A stretch of 64,000 bases of DNA from Algoriphagus pacificus (GCF_017254845.1 NZ_JAFKCU010000001.1:889048-953047); one strand, 5' to 3'. Counted from the stretch's first letter, positions 18,478-28,148 are shown. Program-made: numbers and translations. Notes: generated by a model not told the origin, from the sequence alone.

Positions 18478-19569
18478 TTAAAATTGATCATATTCTTTCC
18501 AGTTTTTCATGATTTCTGGGTTGGAAAAAGTGTAGTCCAAGAGCCGATTCACAATACTAAGCCCATTTTGGCTATTCGTAAAGTAGACGAAGCCTTTTTT
18601 CTGTTGTGGTGAAATGATGAAAAATGCCCTGAAAATCCCATTGTCTCCCCAGTGCCAAATCAGCTCCTCGTTTTCAATGACATTAATTCCTACACCAAGT
18701 CCCCAAGCCAAACTTGAGTCGGATGAATCCATTAGGACTTGTTGTAGGATCATTTGCTCTTGAAGTGATTTTTTTAGACCTATTGGTTGTAAAAGCTCAA
18801 TCAAGAATTTAGCATAATCTTCTGCTGTAGTATGCATGCTGTAGGCAGCATTTGGAGACTTTGGTTTGAATTTATTCCGAGCTTCTTTCTGGGGATTGTG
18901 ACCGACCGCATAATTTTCTGTATCGGGGAAAATCAAAGAACTATTCGCTATTCCCAAAGGCTCAAAGAGCCATTTTTCAGCCAAACTATTCAAGTCAGTT
19001 CCTTCTATTTTTTCCATCACCTTTTGAAGAAAAACAAATCCTTCACCCGAATAACCGAAATGTGAACCAGGATCAAAATTGATTTTCATTTTGTCACTGC
19101 TTCGGTTTGCCCTCCAATTAGGAAACCCTGTGGTATGAGATAAAACCATTCTGGCGGTAATCAATTTATATCTCTCATCCCTCGCCACGTCTGGATATTC
19201 CATGTATTGGTAGAGGGGTTTGTCAAGATCCAATTTCCCAAGTTCAACCATCTTCATGGCGCAATAGGCTACAATCGGTTTGGTTAAAGAAGCCGCCTCA
19301 AATATGGTATTGACATCTATAGCTTCGCCAGTTTCCACATTTTTCACTCCTAAGGCCTCTGAATAGGAAAGTTTACCATTATCAATAAAGGCAATACTGA
19401 TTCCCGGAATAGAAGCAGAATCAATTAGTTCTTTTAAAGGAAAAGCACCTTTTTCCATTGATTGGGATCTGGCAACGCCTGTAACCAATAAAAAAATGAT
19501 CATTAAAAACCAAACGGAATATGATATTGGGTTTTGGAAAGCAGTGAAAAAGCGTTTCATAGGATTCAT
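18478..19569 (-). CDS. Membrane-anchored or secreted serine hydrolase, class C beta-lactamase fold
   Basis: This 363-residue protein has a long N-terminal hydrophobic segment (about 17-35), either a signal peptide or an anchor. Met4 is an alternative start. Active-site motifs are SLTK (Ser94-Lys97), YSG (Tyr173-Gly175, replacing YxN) and HWGDNG. The substrate is unknown; many relatives are esterases or cell-wall peptidases. It begins at the base immediately following the stop codon of the class A beta-lactamase gene upstream, so the two are surely co-transcribed. Confidence 0.87.
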   Translation of the reverse strand: MNPMKRFFTAFQNPISYSVWFLMIIFLLVTGVARSQSMEKGAFPLKELIDSASIPGISIAFIDNGKLSYSEALGVKNVETGEAIDVNTIFEAASLTKPIVAYCAMKMVELGKLDLDKPLYQYMEYPDVARDERYKLITARMVLSHTTGFPNWRANRSSDKMKINFDPGSHFGYSGEGFVFLQKVMEKIEGTDLNSLAEKWLFEPLGIANSSLIFPDTENYAVGHNPQKEARNKFKPKSPNAAYSMHTTAEDYAKFLIELLQPIGLKKSLQEQMILQQVLMDSSDSSLAWGLGVGINVIENEELIWHWGDNGIFRAFFIISPQQKKGFVYFTNSQNGLSIVNRLLDYTFSNPEIMKNWKEYDQF

Positions 19570-20472
19570 TTATTTTTCTTGCATATGCGCATAGATTGTC
19601 TTGGAAATTCCAGCTAGTTGTTCAGTTCCTTTTTCAAAGTCTTCTAGATTTTTAGATAGCAAAACCAAAACATAGGTCTTGCCATCAGGTAGATAGACAA
19701 TCCCAGCGTCATGATGAACTCCCGTGATGGAGCCAGTTTTATGGGCTACTGATACCTCTTCGGGCAAATAAAAAGGGATGATTTCATTAAACTTTTGATC
19801 CTTTAGAATTCCTACCATTTCCTCGCAATCAGCTTCAGTCCCAGCTTTATTTTCTGCGATAGCCTGCATGATGATGAGCAGATCTTTTGCAGTAGTTGAG
19901 TTGCTTAGTCCCAGGTCATAAGCTTTTTGATCTTCCACACCTCGCAAAACTTCAATCTTTTCAGCGCCTAAACTACGCATGGTTGCAGTGACATTTTTAG
20001 CATCTACCAGTTCGATCAAAACATTTGTAGCCAGATTACTACTTACTGTGATCATACTGTAAATCAAATCTTTGATAGCTACTGTAGTTCCGATTTTACT
20101 GTAGATCACATCATCACTGTCATCCCCAATATCCATGCTGTAAGGACTTCCATCAACGATACTTTTAAACTCGTTGACTAAAAGCAGGCTGTCATCAAGA
20201 TTTAGCTTTCCCTCTTCCTCTTGCTTATACAACTCAATCATCACCGGCACTTTCATCGTGCTTGCAGCATGAAACTCCTCATCAGCATTGATAAATAGGG
20301 TATCCGATGGATCTGAAAGATTAATAAATGCCACAGCCACATTGCCTTGGATGGAGTCCATTTGGGAAATGACGATTTCCCTAAAATCAATTTTCTGTTC
20401 TTCTTGTTTTTTGCAGGCTAGGATAGAGCTCAAGACAAGAAGGAAAGTGATTTTTTGTAGAGAAGAATTCAT
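19570..20472 (-). CDS. Class A beta-lactamase-family lipoprotein
   Basis: This 300-residue protein carries a lipobox SILAC (Cys20). The class A motifs are STMK (Ser71-Lys74), SSN (Ser144-Asn146, variant of SDN), an omega-loop-like region with Glu180 (RGVEDQKAYD) and HKTG (Lys245-Gly247). Class A enzymes hydrolyse beta-lactams by a serine mechanism in the periplasm. The SSN variant and the omega-loop without a clear ExxLN mean that true beta-lactamase activity is uncertain. It is first in a two-gene unit with the class C-type hydrolase. Confidence 0.85.
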   Translation of the reverse strand: MNSSLQKITFLLVLSSILACKKQEEQKIDFREIVISQMDSIQGNVAVAFINLSDPSDTLFINADEEFHAASTMKVPVMIELYKQEEEGKLNLDDSLLLVNEFKSIVDGSPYSMDIGDDSDDVIYSKIGTTVAIKDLIYSMITVSSNLATNVLIELVDAKNVTATMRSLGAEKIEVLRGVEDQKAYDLGLSNSTTAKDLLIIMQAIAENKAGTEADCEEMVGILKDQKFNEIIPFYLPEEVSVAHKTGSITGVHHDAGIVYLPDGKTYVLVLLSKNLEDFEKGTEQLAGISKTIYAHMQEK

Positions 20473-20608
20473 GATTTGATTTCTAGAAATGGATAGGAAG
20501 TCATTTGCCCATTCAGATGTAACAGGAAGTAAAAAGATAAGTGAAAATTCTGGTTTTGAAAACCAAAAGTCAAGCCTTCAAGGCCCCGAGCAAAAGATGG
20601 GAATAAAA

Positions 20609-20635
20609 AAATCCCCAGAAATTAACTGGGGATTT
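20609..20635 (-). terminator. Intrinsic terminator of the esterase gene
   Basis: A 10-bp perfect stem AAATCCCCAG/CTGGGGATTT with a 7-base loop is followed on the minus strand by a run of seven T residues. It lies about 30 bp past the stop of the alpha/beta hydrolase gene. Confidence 0.88.
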
Positions 20636-20664
20636 GAGATTTATAGGGATTGAATGATTTACTC

Positions 20665-21585
20665 TTATTCCGCTTTGGCCTCCGTAAATTTATTCACATC
20701 CAACCAGTGAATAAATGCATCGAACCATTTGTTGCTTGTACGATTTGGGTTTCCTAAACCGAAGCCATGACCACCATTTTGATACAAATGAAACTCAACA
20801 GGGATTCCGGCTTTGTACCAAGAATCAATCACTCCAAACTGTCCTCTGAAAAGGAAATCGTCTGATGCAATAACACAAAACATTGGCGGAGCGTCTTTAG
20901 GAACTTCTACCGGTCCCATACCGCCATAGATTGGACCAATAAAAGCCAATTTCATAGTTTTTGAATTCAAAGTAGAATGCATGGTCAAACCTGCCCCTGC
21001 TGAAAATCCAATCATCCCGATTCGGTCAGTATCAACTCCCCATTCCTCAGCACGATCCAAAATCATGGCATAAGCCGCTTCTGCATCTTCCAATTGATTG
21101 GAAAGATCCATAGGTGCAGGGCGTGGAGTAGCATCAGATGAAGCCGCAGGAGTAGCAGGGCGAGGACGATTCATCCAATCGCTAAAGTCATCCAGAGATT
21201 CTGGCGTGGGGTGAAGTCTGTATTTAAGTACAAAAGCAGCATAGCCTTGCTTTGCAAGAGCCTCAGCTACTTCCCATCCTTCATTTCCCATAGATAACCA
21301 TCTGAAACCACCTCCTGGAGCGACAATTACAGCTGCGCCATTTGCTTTTCCAGGCTCTGGTAAAAATGGTGTTAAGGTAGCAGTGGAAATATTTCTGGCC
21401 ATGGGATCTCCCCATTGACGAAACCAGGTTTCTGGTGCTGGCTGATCTTCAACTCCTCCGGTATTCAGAAGGATAGCTTTTGGCTCTGAAGGGTTTTCCA
21501 AAGGATAAATAGTGCCGTCTTGCGCTATAGCTGAGGCAGCAAAAACAAGTAGTCCCGAGAAGAGGACAATTTTTTTAATGTTCAT
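20665..21585 (-). CDS. Secreted alpha/beta hydrolase (esterase, acetylxylan-esterase-like)
   Basis: This 306-residue protein has a signal peptide ending near SAIAQ (residue 22). The fold markers are an oxyanion GGGF (residues 91-94), the nucleophile elbow GFSAGAG (Ser195) and a C-terminal NGGHGFG histidine. A proline/alanine-rich insertion around residues 140-160 is unusual. Such BD-FAE/acetylxylan-esterase relatives deacetylate xylan or remove feruloyl groups, which would fit the nearby glycan operon, but the gene stands alone with its own terminator. General esterase is the safe call. Confidence 0.85.
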   Translation of the reverse strand: MNIKKIVLFSGLLVFAASAIAQDGTIYPLENPSEPKAILLNTGGVEDQPAPETWFRQWGDPMARNISTATLTPFLPEPGKANGAAVIVAPGGGFRWLSMGNEGWEVAEALAKQGYAAFVLKYRLHPTPESLDDFSDWMNRPRPATPAASSDATPRPAPMDLSNQLEDAEAAYAMILDRAEEWGVDTDRIGMIGFSAGAGLTMHSTLNSKTMKLAFIGPIYGGMGPVEVPKDAPPMFCVIASDDFLFRGQFGVIDSWYKAGIPVEFHLYQNGGHGFGLGNPNRTSNKWFDAFIHWLDVNKFTEAKAE

Positions 21586-21683
21586 AGGTTTGTTGGGTTT
21601 AGAGAACTTCCTGAAAGTTAGAAAATTAAAAATATAAGTTTCGCCTAAATAAAAAAATTCTCTTGGAGGCCTAGGGTCAAAAT

Positions 21684-21716
21684 AAAACCCTCTGGAAAAG
21701 ATCTTCAGAGGGTTTT
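21684..21716 (-). terminator. Intrinsic terminator of the amidohydrolase gene
   Basis: An 11-bp perfect stem AAAACCCTCTG/CAGAGGGTTTT lies about 22 bp beyond the stop of the amidohydrolase gene. AT-rich tracts flank both sides, so it might act in both directions. Confidence 0.8.
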
Positions 21717-21737
21717 TATAAGTTAGGACGAGCTTTT

Positions 21738-23315
21738 TTATTTTTCCTGATTTCGGACCATTGCTTTGATATCCTCCCGAAGTTGAACAGCATCGTAAAC
21801 AATTCCATCTTTGATGGTGTATTTTACCCCGCCGACTCGCTCCATCTCTCCGGTCTCATCATTGAGTTTCAAGAAGCCTGTTCCATAAAGCACCTTGAGA
21901 TTTTCTATTGGGTTTTCATCCACTATCACCAAATCCGCCAATAAACCTGGTCGAATTACTCCAAATTCAATCGGTTTTCCTTTTGGCTCAAAGATGGCCT
22001 GAGCTGCATGAAGTGTAGCTCCTCTTATAACTTCCAAGGGATGGAAGCCAGCCTCTTGAAGTAATTCCATTTCTTCAATCAACCCAAATCCCCAAAGATT
22101 ATAGATGAAAGAGGCATCATCACTGACGGTTACGCGACCTCCCGCATTTTTGTAATCATTCAAGAAAGACATCCATACTCTGTAGAAATTTCGCCAAGCG
22201 GTTTCATCCCAAGACGTCCAGTTGTAAAAATAAGACCCATGGTTTTCACGGTTTGGTGTGTAAAAATCCCAAAGTGAAGGCAAAGTATATTCTTTATGCC
22301 ATTCCGCATTTCGCTCTCGCATAAGATCTCTTCCTGCCAAATAAGCCGTCATGGTGGGATCAATAATAAAATCAAGCTCTAGGAATTCCTGAATCAGCGC
22401 GTTCCATTTCTCACTTCCCCTTGGATGGATTTTGTCCCATTGATAAGCTACTTGGCTAAAGCGATGCTGCTCATCATTGTAATTGAACTCAGCTGGCCAA
22501 TGCTGAATGTCTTCATCTTTATACAATGCCTCAAACAATCCGTAATAATGAGTCATGTTGTCAAGGCCCATTCTCGCAGCATCCAAGGCATTGGTTTGCG
22601 CGACCATGGGTTGGGCAATATGTGCGACCGTTCCCATTCCATTTTCATGAGCTGCATCGATAGCTGCCTGAAGTACATCCGGATCATGGTTGAAAAATTT
22701 GATTCCATCTACTCCTTGGCTGGCAGCCCAAGTCACCCATTCTCTGGCTTTTTCTGGAGTATAAACAGCTCCTCCTTTCCAGTTTTCACCTTGTCCCAGG
22801 GTGTGAAAAGCAATGATTCTTGGAGCCACGATTTCGTTGGCTGCGGATCTTTTTTTCTCGCTTTGGGTCCAGGCTACATTTGCAGCTGGCACTCCTCTGA
22901 TGGTTGTGACTCCATGTGCCAAATACAATTTATAGGGATATTCTGCATTTGGGGATTTTCTGGCCTCTCCTATGTGAGCATGTAGATTGATGAATCCAGG
23001 CATGATGTAAGATCCATGCGCATCGATTTCTTTGGTAGCACCTTGGGGTCGAGACTCATCGTCTATTGGGACATTGGGTACGCCAACTTGTCGAATCGCG
23101 ACTATTCTATTTCCTTCAATGACAATATCAGCAGGTCCAGCAGGTGGCGCTCCCGAACCATCAATGACAATAGCTCCTCGGATAATTAAGCGTTCAAAAG
23201 GACCTTCTCCTTCATCTGCTCTTCTGTCTGGCGCAGGATTGAGTTTTACTTCTTGGGCAAAACCATAGGAGCTAGTCAAGAGGAGTCCAAGGCAAAAAGT
23301 AAGTAATTGTTTCAT
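21738..23315 (-). CDS. Secreted metal-dependent amidohydrolase
   Basis: This 525-residue protein, started at the ATG at 23315, gives a clean signal peptide (MKQLLTFCLG to GFAQ). An upstream ATG at 23384 would add 23 residues without export character. It belongs to the amidohydrolase superfamily, with a composite beta-sandwich (DIVIEGNRIVAI) and the metal motif NLHAHIG (His-x-His). The C-terminal part returns to the sandwich (GLLADLVIVDENPI). Relatives include imidazolonepropionase-like and prolidase-like enzymes; the substrate is not readable. Single gene with terminator. Confidence 0.88.
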   Translation of the reverse strand: MKQLLTFCLGLLLTSSYGFAQEVKLNPAPDRRADEGEGPFERLIIRGAIVIDGSGAPPAGPADIVIEGNRIVAIRQVGVPNVPIDDESRPQGATKEIDAHGSYIMPGFINLHAHIGEARKSPNAEYPYKLYLAHGVTTIRGVPAANVAWTQSEKKRSAANEIVAPRIIAFHTLGQGENWKGGAVYTPEKAREWVTWAASQGVDGIKFFNHDPDVLQAAIDAAHENGMGTVAHIAQPMVAQTNALDAARMGLDNMTHYYGLFEALYKDEDIQHWPAEFNYNDEQHRFSQVAYQWDKIHPRGSEKWNALIQEFLELDFIIDPTMTAYLAGRDLMRERNAEWHKEYTLPSLWDFYTPNRENHGSYFYNWTSWDETAWRNFYRVWMSFLNDYKNAGGRVTVSDDASFIYNLWGFGLIEEMELLQEAGFHPLEVIRGATLHAAQAIFEPKGKPIEFGVIRPGLLADLVIVDENPIENLKVLYGTGFLKLNDETGEMERVGGVKYTIKDGIVYDAVQLREDIKAMVRNQEK

Positions 23316-23435
23316 ATGGCTGGGGTTTGGTTGTCCTATGAAAAACGTCAAAAACTCTTTGATTACCAAAGTATTGCAATTCAAAGATCAATTCTGGATG
23401 ATTTTAAATCAATTGAAGTTTAAAACGCAAAAGAA

Positions 23436-23459
23436 AAAGGCTCCGATGAAGGAGCCTTT
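23436..23459 (-). terminator. Intrinsic terminator of the dab operon
   Basis: A 9-bp perfect stem AAAGGCTCC/GGAGCCTTT with a 6-base loop is followed on the minus strand by TTTTTCTTTT. It lies about 60 bp after the dabA stop. Confidence 0.87.
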
Positions 23460-23520
23460 CGTGTATTTGGGAGCTGAATTATTCAGTTTCTAAATTCTGA
23501 TTTTCAGCTAAAGCCACGTC

Positions 23521-26031
23521 TTATGCAGCATTTTGAGCTGTACTTTCCCAATTTAAATCGCCTGCATATCGGTTTGATATTTTTCCATTTTCATCCATGG
23601 CAAAGAGATAGATCCAGCCATTGTCACAAAGATTTTTGACAGATGGATTTCGCTCCAAGATGTTGTTCATGGCTTCCATCGGTGCATCTATAAAGACGTT
23701 TAATCGGTTCGGCTCATGCTGGTAATTTTCTCCATCATGGATTGCCTGAATCGGAAGTCCCACTCTCAGATCTCCTGAAAATCCCTCTAGAACTCCCAGC
23801 CCGGCTGTGACATTGTGTAAGGTTTTGTTTCCCGAACCGAAATTTTTGTTGTCCACTGTCGACCCAAAATATTGCAGGTTGATCCAACTGGTCACTACCA
23901 TCGGCGCGGTCATTATGAGTTCCAGAACTTTAAATCCTTCATCTTTTTTCCAATCGTAGGAGTGGAGGAAGGATTTTCCTTCAAGATTCAAGTTTTTGGT
24001 TTTTTCCCGATTCGCAACTACAAAGGCTGAGCATCCTGCCAGACCCCATTCTGGTCTTGTTTCTGACCAATCCTTACTTTTAGCGAAAATCATCTTTTCA
24101 ACACTAGTCTTCTTTTGATTCGCCATTCGAAGCGATCTTTCTGTTCTCGCGGCATGGCCAGCTCTTTTTAGAGAGTTTTTCAGCTCCTTCAGTTCCTGTG
24201 CTCTTGAAGCTGGAACCTCGTTTTCGTTGAAAATGCTCACCTCATCAGTCGTAGTATCATGTAGACAGGCAAGGAAAATTGTATTGATAGGGATGAAGAT
24301 ATTTTCCTGGAGAAGACCAGTTCTCACTTCTCGGTTATTTAGAACTGTTGCTGCTACTCTAGCATTTGCCTCTCCAGTATGTCCTCCACAAGCCCCGCAG
24401 TCATAGCCTGTAGCATGTGGGTTATTGACGGTGCTAGATCCATGGCCCACGATCAGGACAAATCTTCCAAAATCATCAGATAAAGACATAGCTTTCAGAG
24501 CATTTTTGGCCATTTGGATTTGTTGCTCCAGAGGAATTCCTGCAGTTTCATTTTGGTGTTCATGTGCCTCCAAATTGACCGTTTTGTTTTTTAACAAGTT
24601 GGTGGAAATTCCCACCTGATCAGGATGAGGAACCGGCCTGGTCCATCGGAAGGAGTCGGTAAAGATTTTTGGCAGGTATGAAAGTCCCATTGGGCTGACA
24701 AAGCTGAAGCAGGTGACAGCTCCTGATTTAAAGGACTTCCAGATTTTACTAAGCTGATGGGCAGAAACCCGCTCATTTATTGCCTGCTGGTTCTTTTCAG
24801 AATCTGGGATTTGCTCTAAAATTGTTGGTCCCGTTTTCAACAAAACCGGGCATTGAGCTTCGCCGATTTCATGTCCCAAGGGAACGTAATTGATAGGGAA
24901 AGCGAAGAATCCGGCAAAACCTAAGGTTTCTATTGAGTTGTCCACAAGTTCCAGGTTTCTTCGGAAGACCTCCGAGCGCACATCGATACAGAAAACTGCC
25001 TGAGCTTTGGCCTGCTCTTTTTGAGTCTTAGTTTCAACTTTGACTCTTTCAAATTTTTCTATCAGCTCACGTTGTGTTGCCAAATCGAAAGCTTCCTGTA
25101 GAATTAAATTATGTGCGAGTTGTTGATTTTCTTCTAGACCTTCTTGGTAGGATGCCCATTGCTTTTTTTCTTCTTCCCAAATTTTGAGAAGTTCTTGGTC
25201 TTGTAGGCTTTCCATCAAACAAGCTTCCCAGCAAATCAAGACCGCCAGAAGCTCTATCAATTGTCCATCTTTTCCTCCATAAAGCTCCTGATCCCAATCT
25301 AGTCTTGCGGTATGAGCTGCCCAACCGCCCTGTTTCAGCAGCAATCTATGGAGATAAAAGGAAGAGTTTTCAAGTTCTATCCCTAGCATGTCCAATGCTT
25401 TTTGAGTTGCCGAAATGGGGTTATTAGGAAGAGATTTAACAATTTTTCTAAAATCCTTGAGTCCGCTGAGTTCGGGCGTTCTATCGATTTCAGCTTCAAT
25501 CTTCCAAGCTTTAAAAGGGCTTTCTTTTTGATCAGCAGCTATCCAGATTGCTTGTCCCTTATCAAAGTATGATGCAGCCCATTGTGAGATTCTGGCAGTA
25601 ATAAAGCGATTCCAGTCCTTTTGAGTGACTTGAGTAGCCAAATCCCCAACCGTTGAAATCTGGATCATGGATCCTTCGGAATCTGAAATTTGTTCCAATG
25701 ACTGGATAAATTCTCTATATCCAATCTTGCTATTCTTTTGGTTGAGTACTTTAAGAATGTCTTCTTTTTTCAACTTTCCTTCCTTTATTTTTTGAAGGTA
25801 GAACGAGGAAGGCATGGTCATGTGAATATCTCCTGTCGCAGCAAGTTCCTGTGCTACCCGATCAAATTTTTTCCCAGTAAAACCTAGGTAAGGATTGACC
25901 GCTACAAAATTCTCAAGAGGCCAGACCGGAGCGATTTTCTTACAAGCAGATCGCATGGTATTAACCAAGGATTTCTGTTCTTTTTCCATTTTTTCGATTG
26001 TATTCATGCTTGATGTTTTAGAAGGGATCAT
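23521..26031 (-). CDS. dabA: DabA, zinc subunit of the DAB inorganic-carbon uptake complex
   Basis: DabA (UPF0753/DUF2309) is the cytoplasmic, beta-carbonic-anhydrase-like subunit of the DAB pump. It is thought to hydrate CO2 vectorially to bicarbonate, coupled to ion flow through DabB. The zinc ligand set is complete. Numbering from a TTG at 26067, Cys360 and Asp362 (FCIDVRSE), His542 (GHGSS) and Cys557 (DCGACGG) keep the family spacing (2 and 15 residues). The frame opens at that TTG directly after the dabB stop; ATGs at 26031 (836 aa) and 26007 are likelier because the conserved PVWPLENFVAVNPY begins only afterwards. It follows dabB without a gap. Confidence 0.94.
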   Translation of the reverse strand: MIPSKTSSMNTIEKMEKEQKSLVNTMRSACKKIAPVWPLENFVAVNPYLGFTGKKFDRVAQELAATGDIHMTMPSSFYLQKIKEGKLKKEDILKVLNQKNSKIGYREFIQSLEQISDSEGSMIQISTVGDLATQVTQKDWNRFITARISQWAASYFDKGQAIWIAADQKESPFKAWKIEAEIDRTPELSGLKDFRKIVKSLPNNPISATQKALDMLGIELENSSFYLHRLLLKQGGWAAHTARLDWDQELYGGKDGQLIELLAVLICWEACLMESLQDQELLKIWEEEKKQWASYQEGLEENQQLAHNLILQEAFDLATQRELIEKFERVKVETKTQKEQAKAQAVFCIDVRSEVFRRNLELVDNSIETLGFAGFFAFPINYVPLGHEIGEAQCPVLLKTGPTILEQIPDSEKNQQAINERVSAHQLSKIWKSFKSGAVTCFSFVSPMGLSYLPKIFTDSFRWTRPVPHPDQVGISTNLLKNKTVNLEAHEHQNETAGIPLEQQIQMAKNALKAMSLSDDFGRFVLIVGHGSSTVNNPHATGYDCGACGGHTGEANARVAATVLNNREVRTGLLQENIFIPINTIFLACLHDTTTDEVSIFNENEVPASRAQELKELKNSLKRAGHAARTERSLRMANQKKTSVEKMIFAKSKDWSETRPEWGLAGCSAFVVANREKTKNLNLEGKSFLHSYDWKKDEGFKVLELIMTAPMVVTSWINLQYFGSTVDNKNFGSGNKTLHNVTAGLGVLEGFSGDLRVGLPIQAIHDGENYQHEPNRLNVFIDAPMEAMNNILERNPSVKNLCDNGWIYLFAMDENGKISNRYAGDLNWESTAQNAA

Positions 26032-26067
26032 TCGATGACTTTTGATAGGTTGAATAGTTTTAGACAA

Positions 26068-27735
26068 TTAGGATACTTCAGCAAAGGATTTTTCAAAGAC
26101 CTTCTCCTGTTTGGATTCCTGTTTTAGAGGCTTTGTAACATAGATTGGCTGAGACTTTGGTTTGTGTGTGTATAAGGATCTGACAATTCTATCAAAGAGA
26201 GTATTTATGTATAGTCCGTTTCTCAAGTGGATGGCCAGTGCCAAATAGGCTGGACTAGAGGAAAGTTTAGGTGCCAAAATCTGGATCAAGACCACCCCTC
26301 CAAAGGCTACCAAAACCATCCCGATTAGAACGGTTTCTAAAAGAGTTGGCTGGATGAGTTCCGGAATCTGAGAAGAAAGAAGGAAATGTGCTCCTGATTC
26401 CAGCGAGAAGAATGAGAGGGTGACTAGAACTGATAAACCCGTTGCTTTCAAGATCAATTGCTTTCCTCCATCAGAATCAATTGCAGAGGAAAATAATCTG
26501 GAAAGTCCGAGGATGATCACTCCGCCAATTCCTAATAAGGCTAGTTCTTTTTGGGGGTCAATACCCCAAATCATCGCTACCGCTGTGTATAGTCCTAAGG
26601 CAAGTAAGATCCCGAGAAGAATTCTAAAAGGGCTTCCTATACGTTTAGCGTCTTTGACTTTCGAAGCCCTGATTACTTCGATTACACTTCCAGAGGAAAG
26701 AAAGGAATGTGCTTTATAAAAAGAATGTGCGACTAGGTGAAGCATAGCTGCAGGATAAACTCCCATTCCACAGGTCAGCAAGCTAAATCCCATATGAGCC
26801 ACGCTCGAATACCCCAAGGCAGTTTTGATTGAAGTCTGGGTAAGGAAGGCAACTGATGCGAATAGGGCAGTAAAGCCTCCGATCACTAGTAAAATCAAGG
26901 GAGCATAGCTACTTGCATCCATTACAAAGGCCATGCGGATAATCAGAAATGGACCCGCATTGAGCAAACCCGCATGCAAAAGTGCTGAAACCGGTGTTGG
27001 TGTTTCCATAACTTCAATCAACCAACCATGAGTTGGGAATTGGGCGGATTTTAAAATTGCTGCCAATGCCAAGAGTATCGCAACTGACTCGATACCTGGC
27101 ATGGAGATGCCAGAGGCAAGGTTTGCTTGGATGCTTTGAAAGATTACTTCTAGGTTGCCAGTCTCAAATTGAAAGTAGAGTAGGATACAGGCAGCTAATA
27201 AGCTGACATCTCCAAGTCTTGCCACAATGAATTTTTTACGGGCTGCGATGATTGCTCCAGGTCTATCCTTGTAAAATACCAGTAGTCTATGAAGGGACAT
27301 GCTTGTCAAAACCCAAGAGATAAACAGAATTCCCAAATGACCGGATAAAACCAGCAGCTGAACCGAGGCAATGGCAGAAGCCAATCTTCCGATGAATACG
27401 CCTTGTCGAGCATCCCCGTCTAAGTAATTCAAGCTAAATCTGATTACAATGAATCCTAGCAAAGCAATCATGTTCAGCATTAAAATACTCAGCACATCCA
27501 GTCTGATGACGAATCCCCATGCTGCCAAGCCTTCCATTGGAGTTTCCAATAAAGAATATTTGGCCACAAAAAAACCGCTAATAGCGGCGATTGAAATACT
27601 TAGAATAGAAGCGACAGTCGCCAGTTTTTTCAGAAAGATTGGTCGGATCCCCGGTTGGAACCAAGAAACGATAACAGTCAAAATAAAGACTACCGGGGAA
27701 ATCAAGGTTATAAAAGAAAGTAAGTTATGATTCAT
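26068..27735 (-). CDS. dabB: DabB, proton-conducting NuoL-like subunit
   Basis: This 555-residue polytopic membrane protein is of the NADH-quinone oxidoreductase subunit 5/antiporter family. It shows about 13-14 hydrophobic helices and the conserved region HGWLIEVMETPTPVSALLHAGLLNAGPFLI, equivalent to NuoL helices 7-8. No other complex I genes are present and dabA follows directly, so it is the ion-channel partner of the DAB complex rather than NuoL. It probably couples cation influx to CO2/bicarbonate capture. It starts 15 bp after the small gene upstream. Confidence 0.92.
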   Translation of the reverse strand: MNHNLLSFITLISPVVFILTVIVSWFQPGIRPIFLKKLATVASILSISIAAISGFFVAKYSLLETPMEGLAAWGFVIRLDVLSILMLNMIALLGFIVIRFSLNYLDGDARQGVFIGRLASAIASVQLLVLSGHLGILFISWVLTSMSLHRLLVFYKDRPGAIIAARKKFIVARLGDVSLLAACILLYFQFETGNLEVIFQSIQANLASGISMPGIESVAILLALAAILKSAQFPTHGWLIEVMETPTPVSALLHAGLLNAGPFLIIRMAFVMDASSYAPLILLVIGGFTALFASVAFLTQTSIKTALGYSSVAHMGFSLLTCGMGVYPAAMLHLVAHSFYKAHSFLSSGSVIEVIRASKVKDAKRIGSPFRILLGILLALGLYTAVAMIWGIDPQKELALLGIGGVIILGLSRLFSSAIDSDGGKQLILKATGLSVLVTLSFFSLESGAHFLLSSQIPELIQPTLLETVLIGMVLVAFGGVVLIQILAPKLSSSPAYLALAIHLRNGLYINTLFDRIVRSLYTHKPKSQPIYVTKPLKQESKQEKVFEKSFAEVS

Positions 27736-27750
27736 AGCTATTCCTTTCGA

Positions 27751-28056
27751 TTAAATAAGTTCTAACGAAATACTTGAAGAGACTTTCAGTTTCTTGCCCT
27801 GTTCTTTCGCTTGTTGGATTACTGCATTTAGCGAGGCTTTACAGGCTTTTAGTTCTTGGATCCTTACAACTGAATGTTGATCCACTTCACCAAATCTGAT
27901 TTGACTACTGAAATTTCTACGTTCGTGGAAATTGATCTTTTTGGAGATCATGTGATTGATGATTTCTGAGGCATTATCTGGAGTAAATTCTCCATGAATA
28001 AGGCTTTCTTCACTGATTGATGTGAGTTCCTTTTCTGTCAATTCTGATTGTATCAT
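27751..28056 (-). CDS. Small protein encoded first in the dab operon
   Basis: This 101-residue, soluble, mostly helical protein has no signal peptide, no cysteine pair and no motif that I recognise. Sequence features are an acidic N-terminus (residues 1-30) and a basic middle (HERRNF and a following RFGEVDQHSVV strand segment). It is the first gene of the operon, 15 bp before dabB and divergent from the LysR gene. Position suggests an accessory or regulatory partner of the DAB complex, but nothing in the sequence proves this. Confidence 0.7.
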   Translation of the reverse strand: MIQSELTEKELTSISEESLIHGEFTPDNASEIINHMISKKINFHERRNFSSQIRFGEVDQHSVVRIQELKACKASLNAVIQQAKEQGKKLKVSSSISLELI

Positions 28057-28125
28057 GCTTCAATTATTTTTTGTTTACGCCACAAAGTTTGGGAATCTTG
28101 TTTATAAATTTTTATTTATATTTAT

Positions 28126-28138
28126 TATGATATACATA
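28126..28138. promoter_or_regulatory. T-N11-A LysR operator candidate
   Basis: In the 92-bp divergent region between the dab operon and the LysR gene lies TATG-N5-CATA, a 13-bp imperfect palindrome of the T-N11-A type. It extends by one further A/T pair on each side. It ends 10 bp before the LysR start codon, which fits both autoregulation and control of the dab operon. Confidence 0.55.
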
Positions 28139-28148
28139 AACAAATGTT

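Noticed and set aside
22425-22985. Plus-strand open frame of 186 codons opposite the amidohydrolase
   Set aside because: Rich in Cys, His, Ser and Ile as expected of an antisense shadow; no recognised domain.
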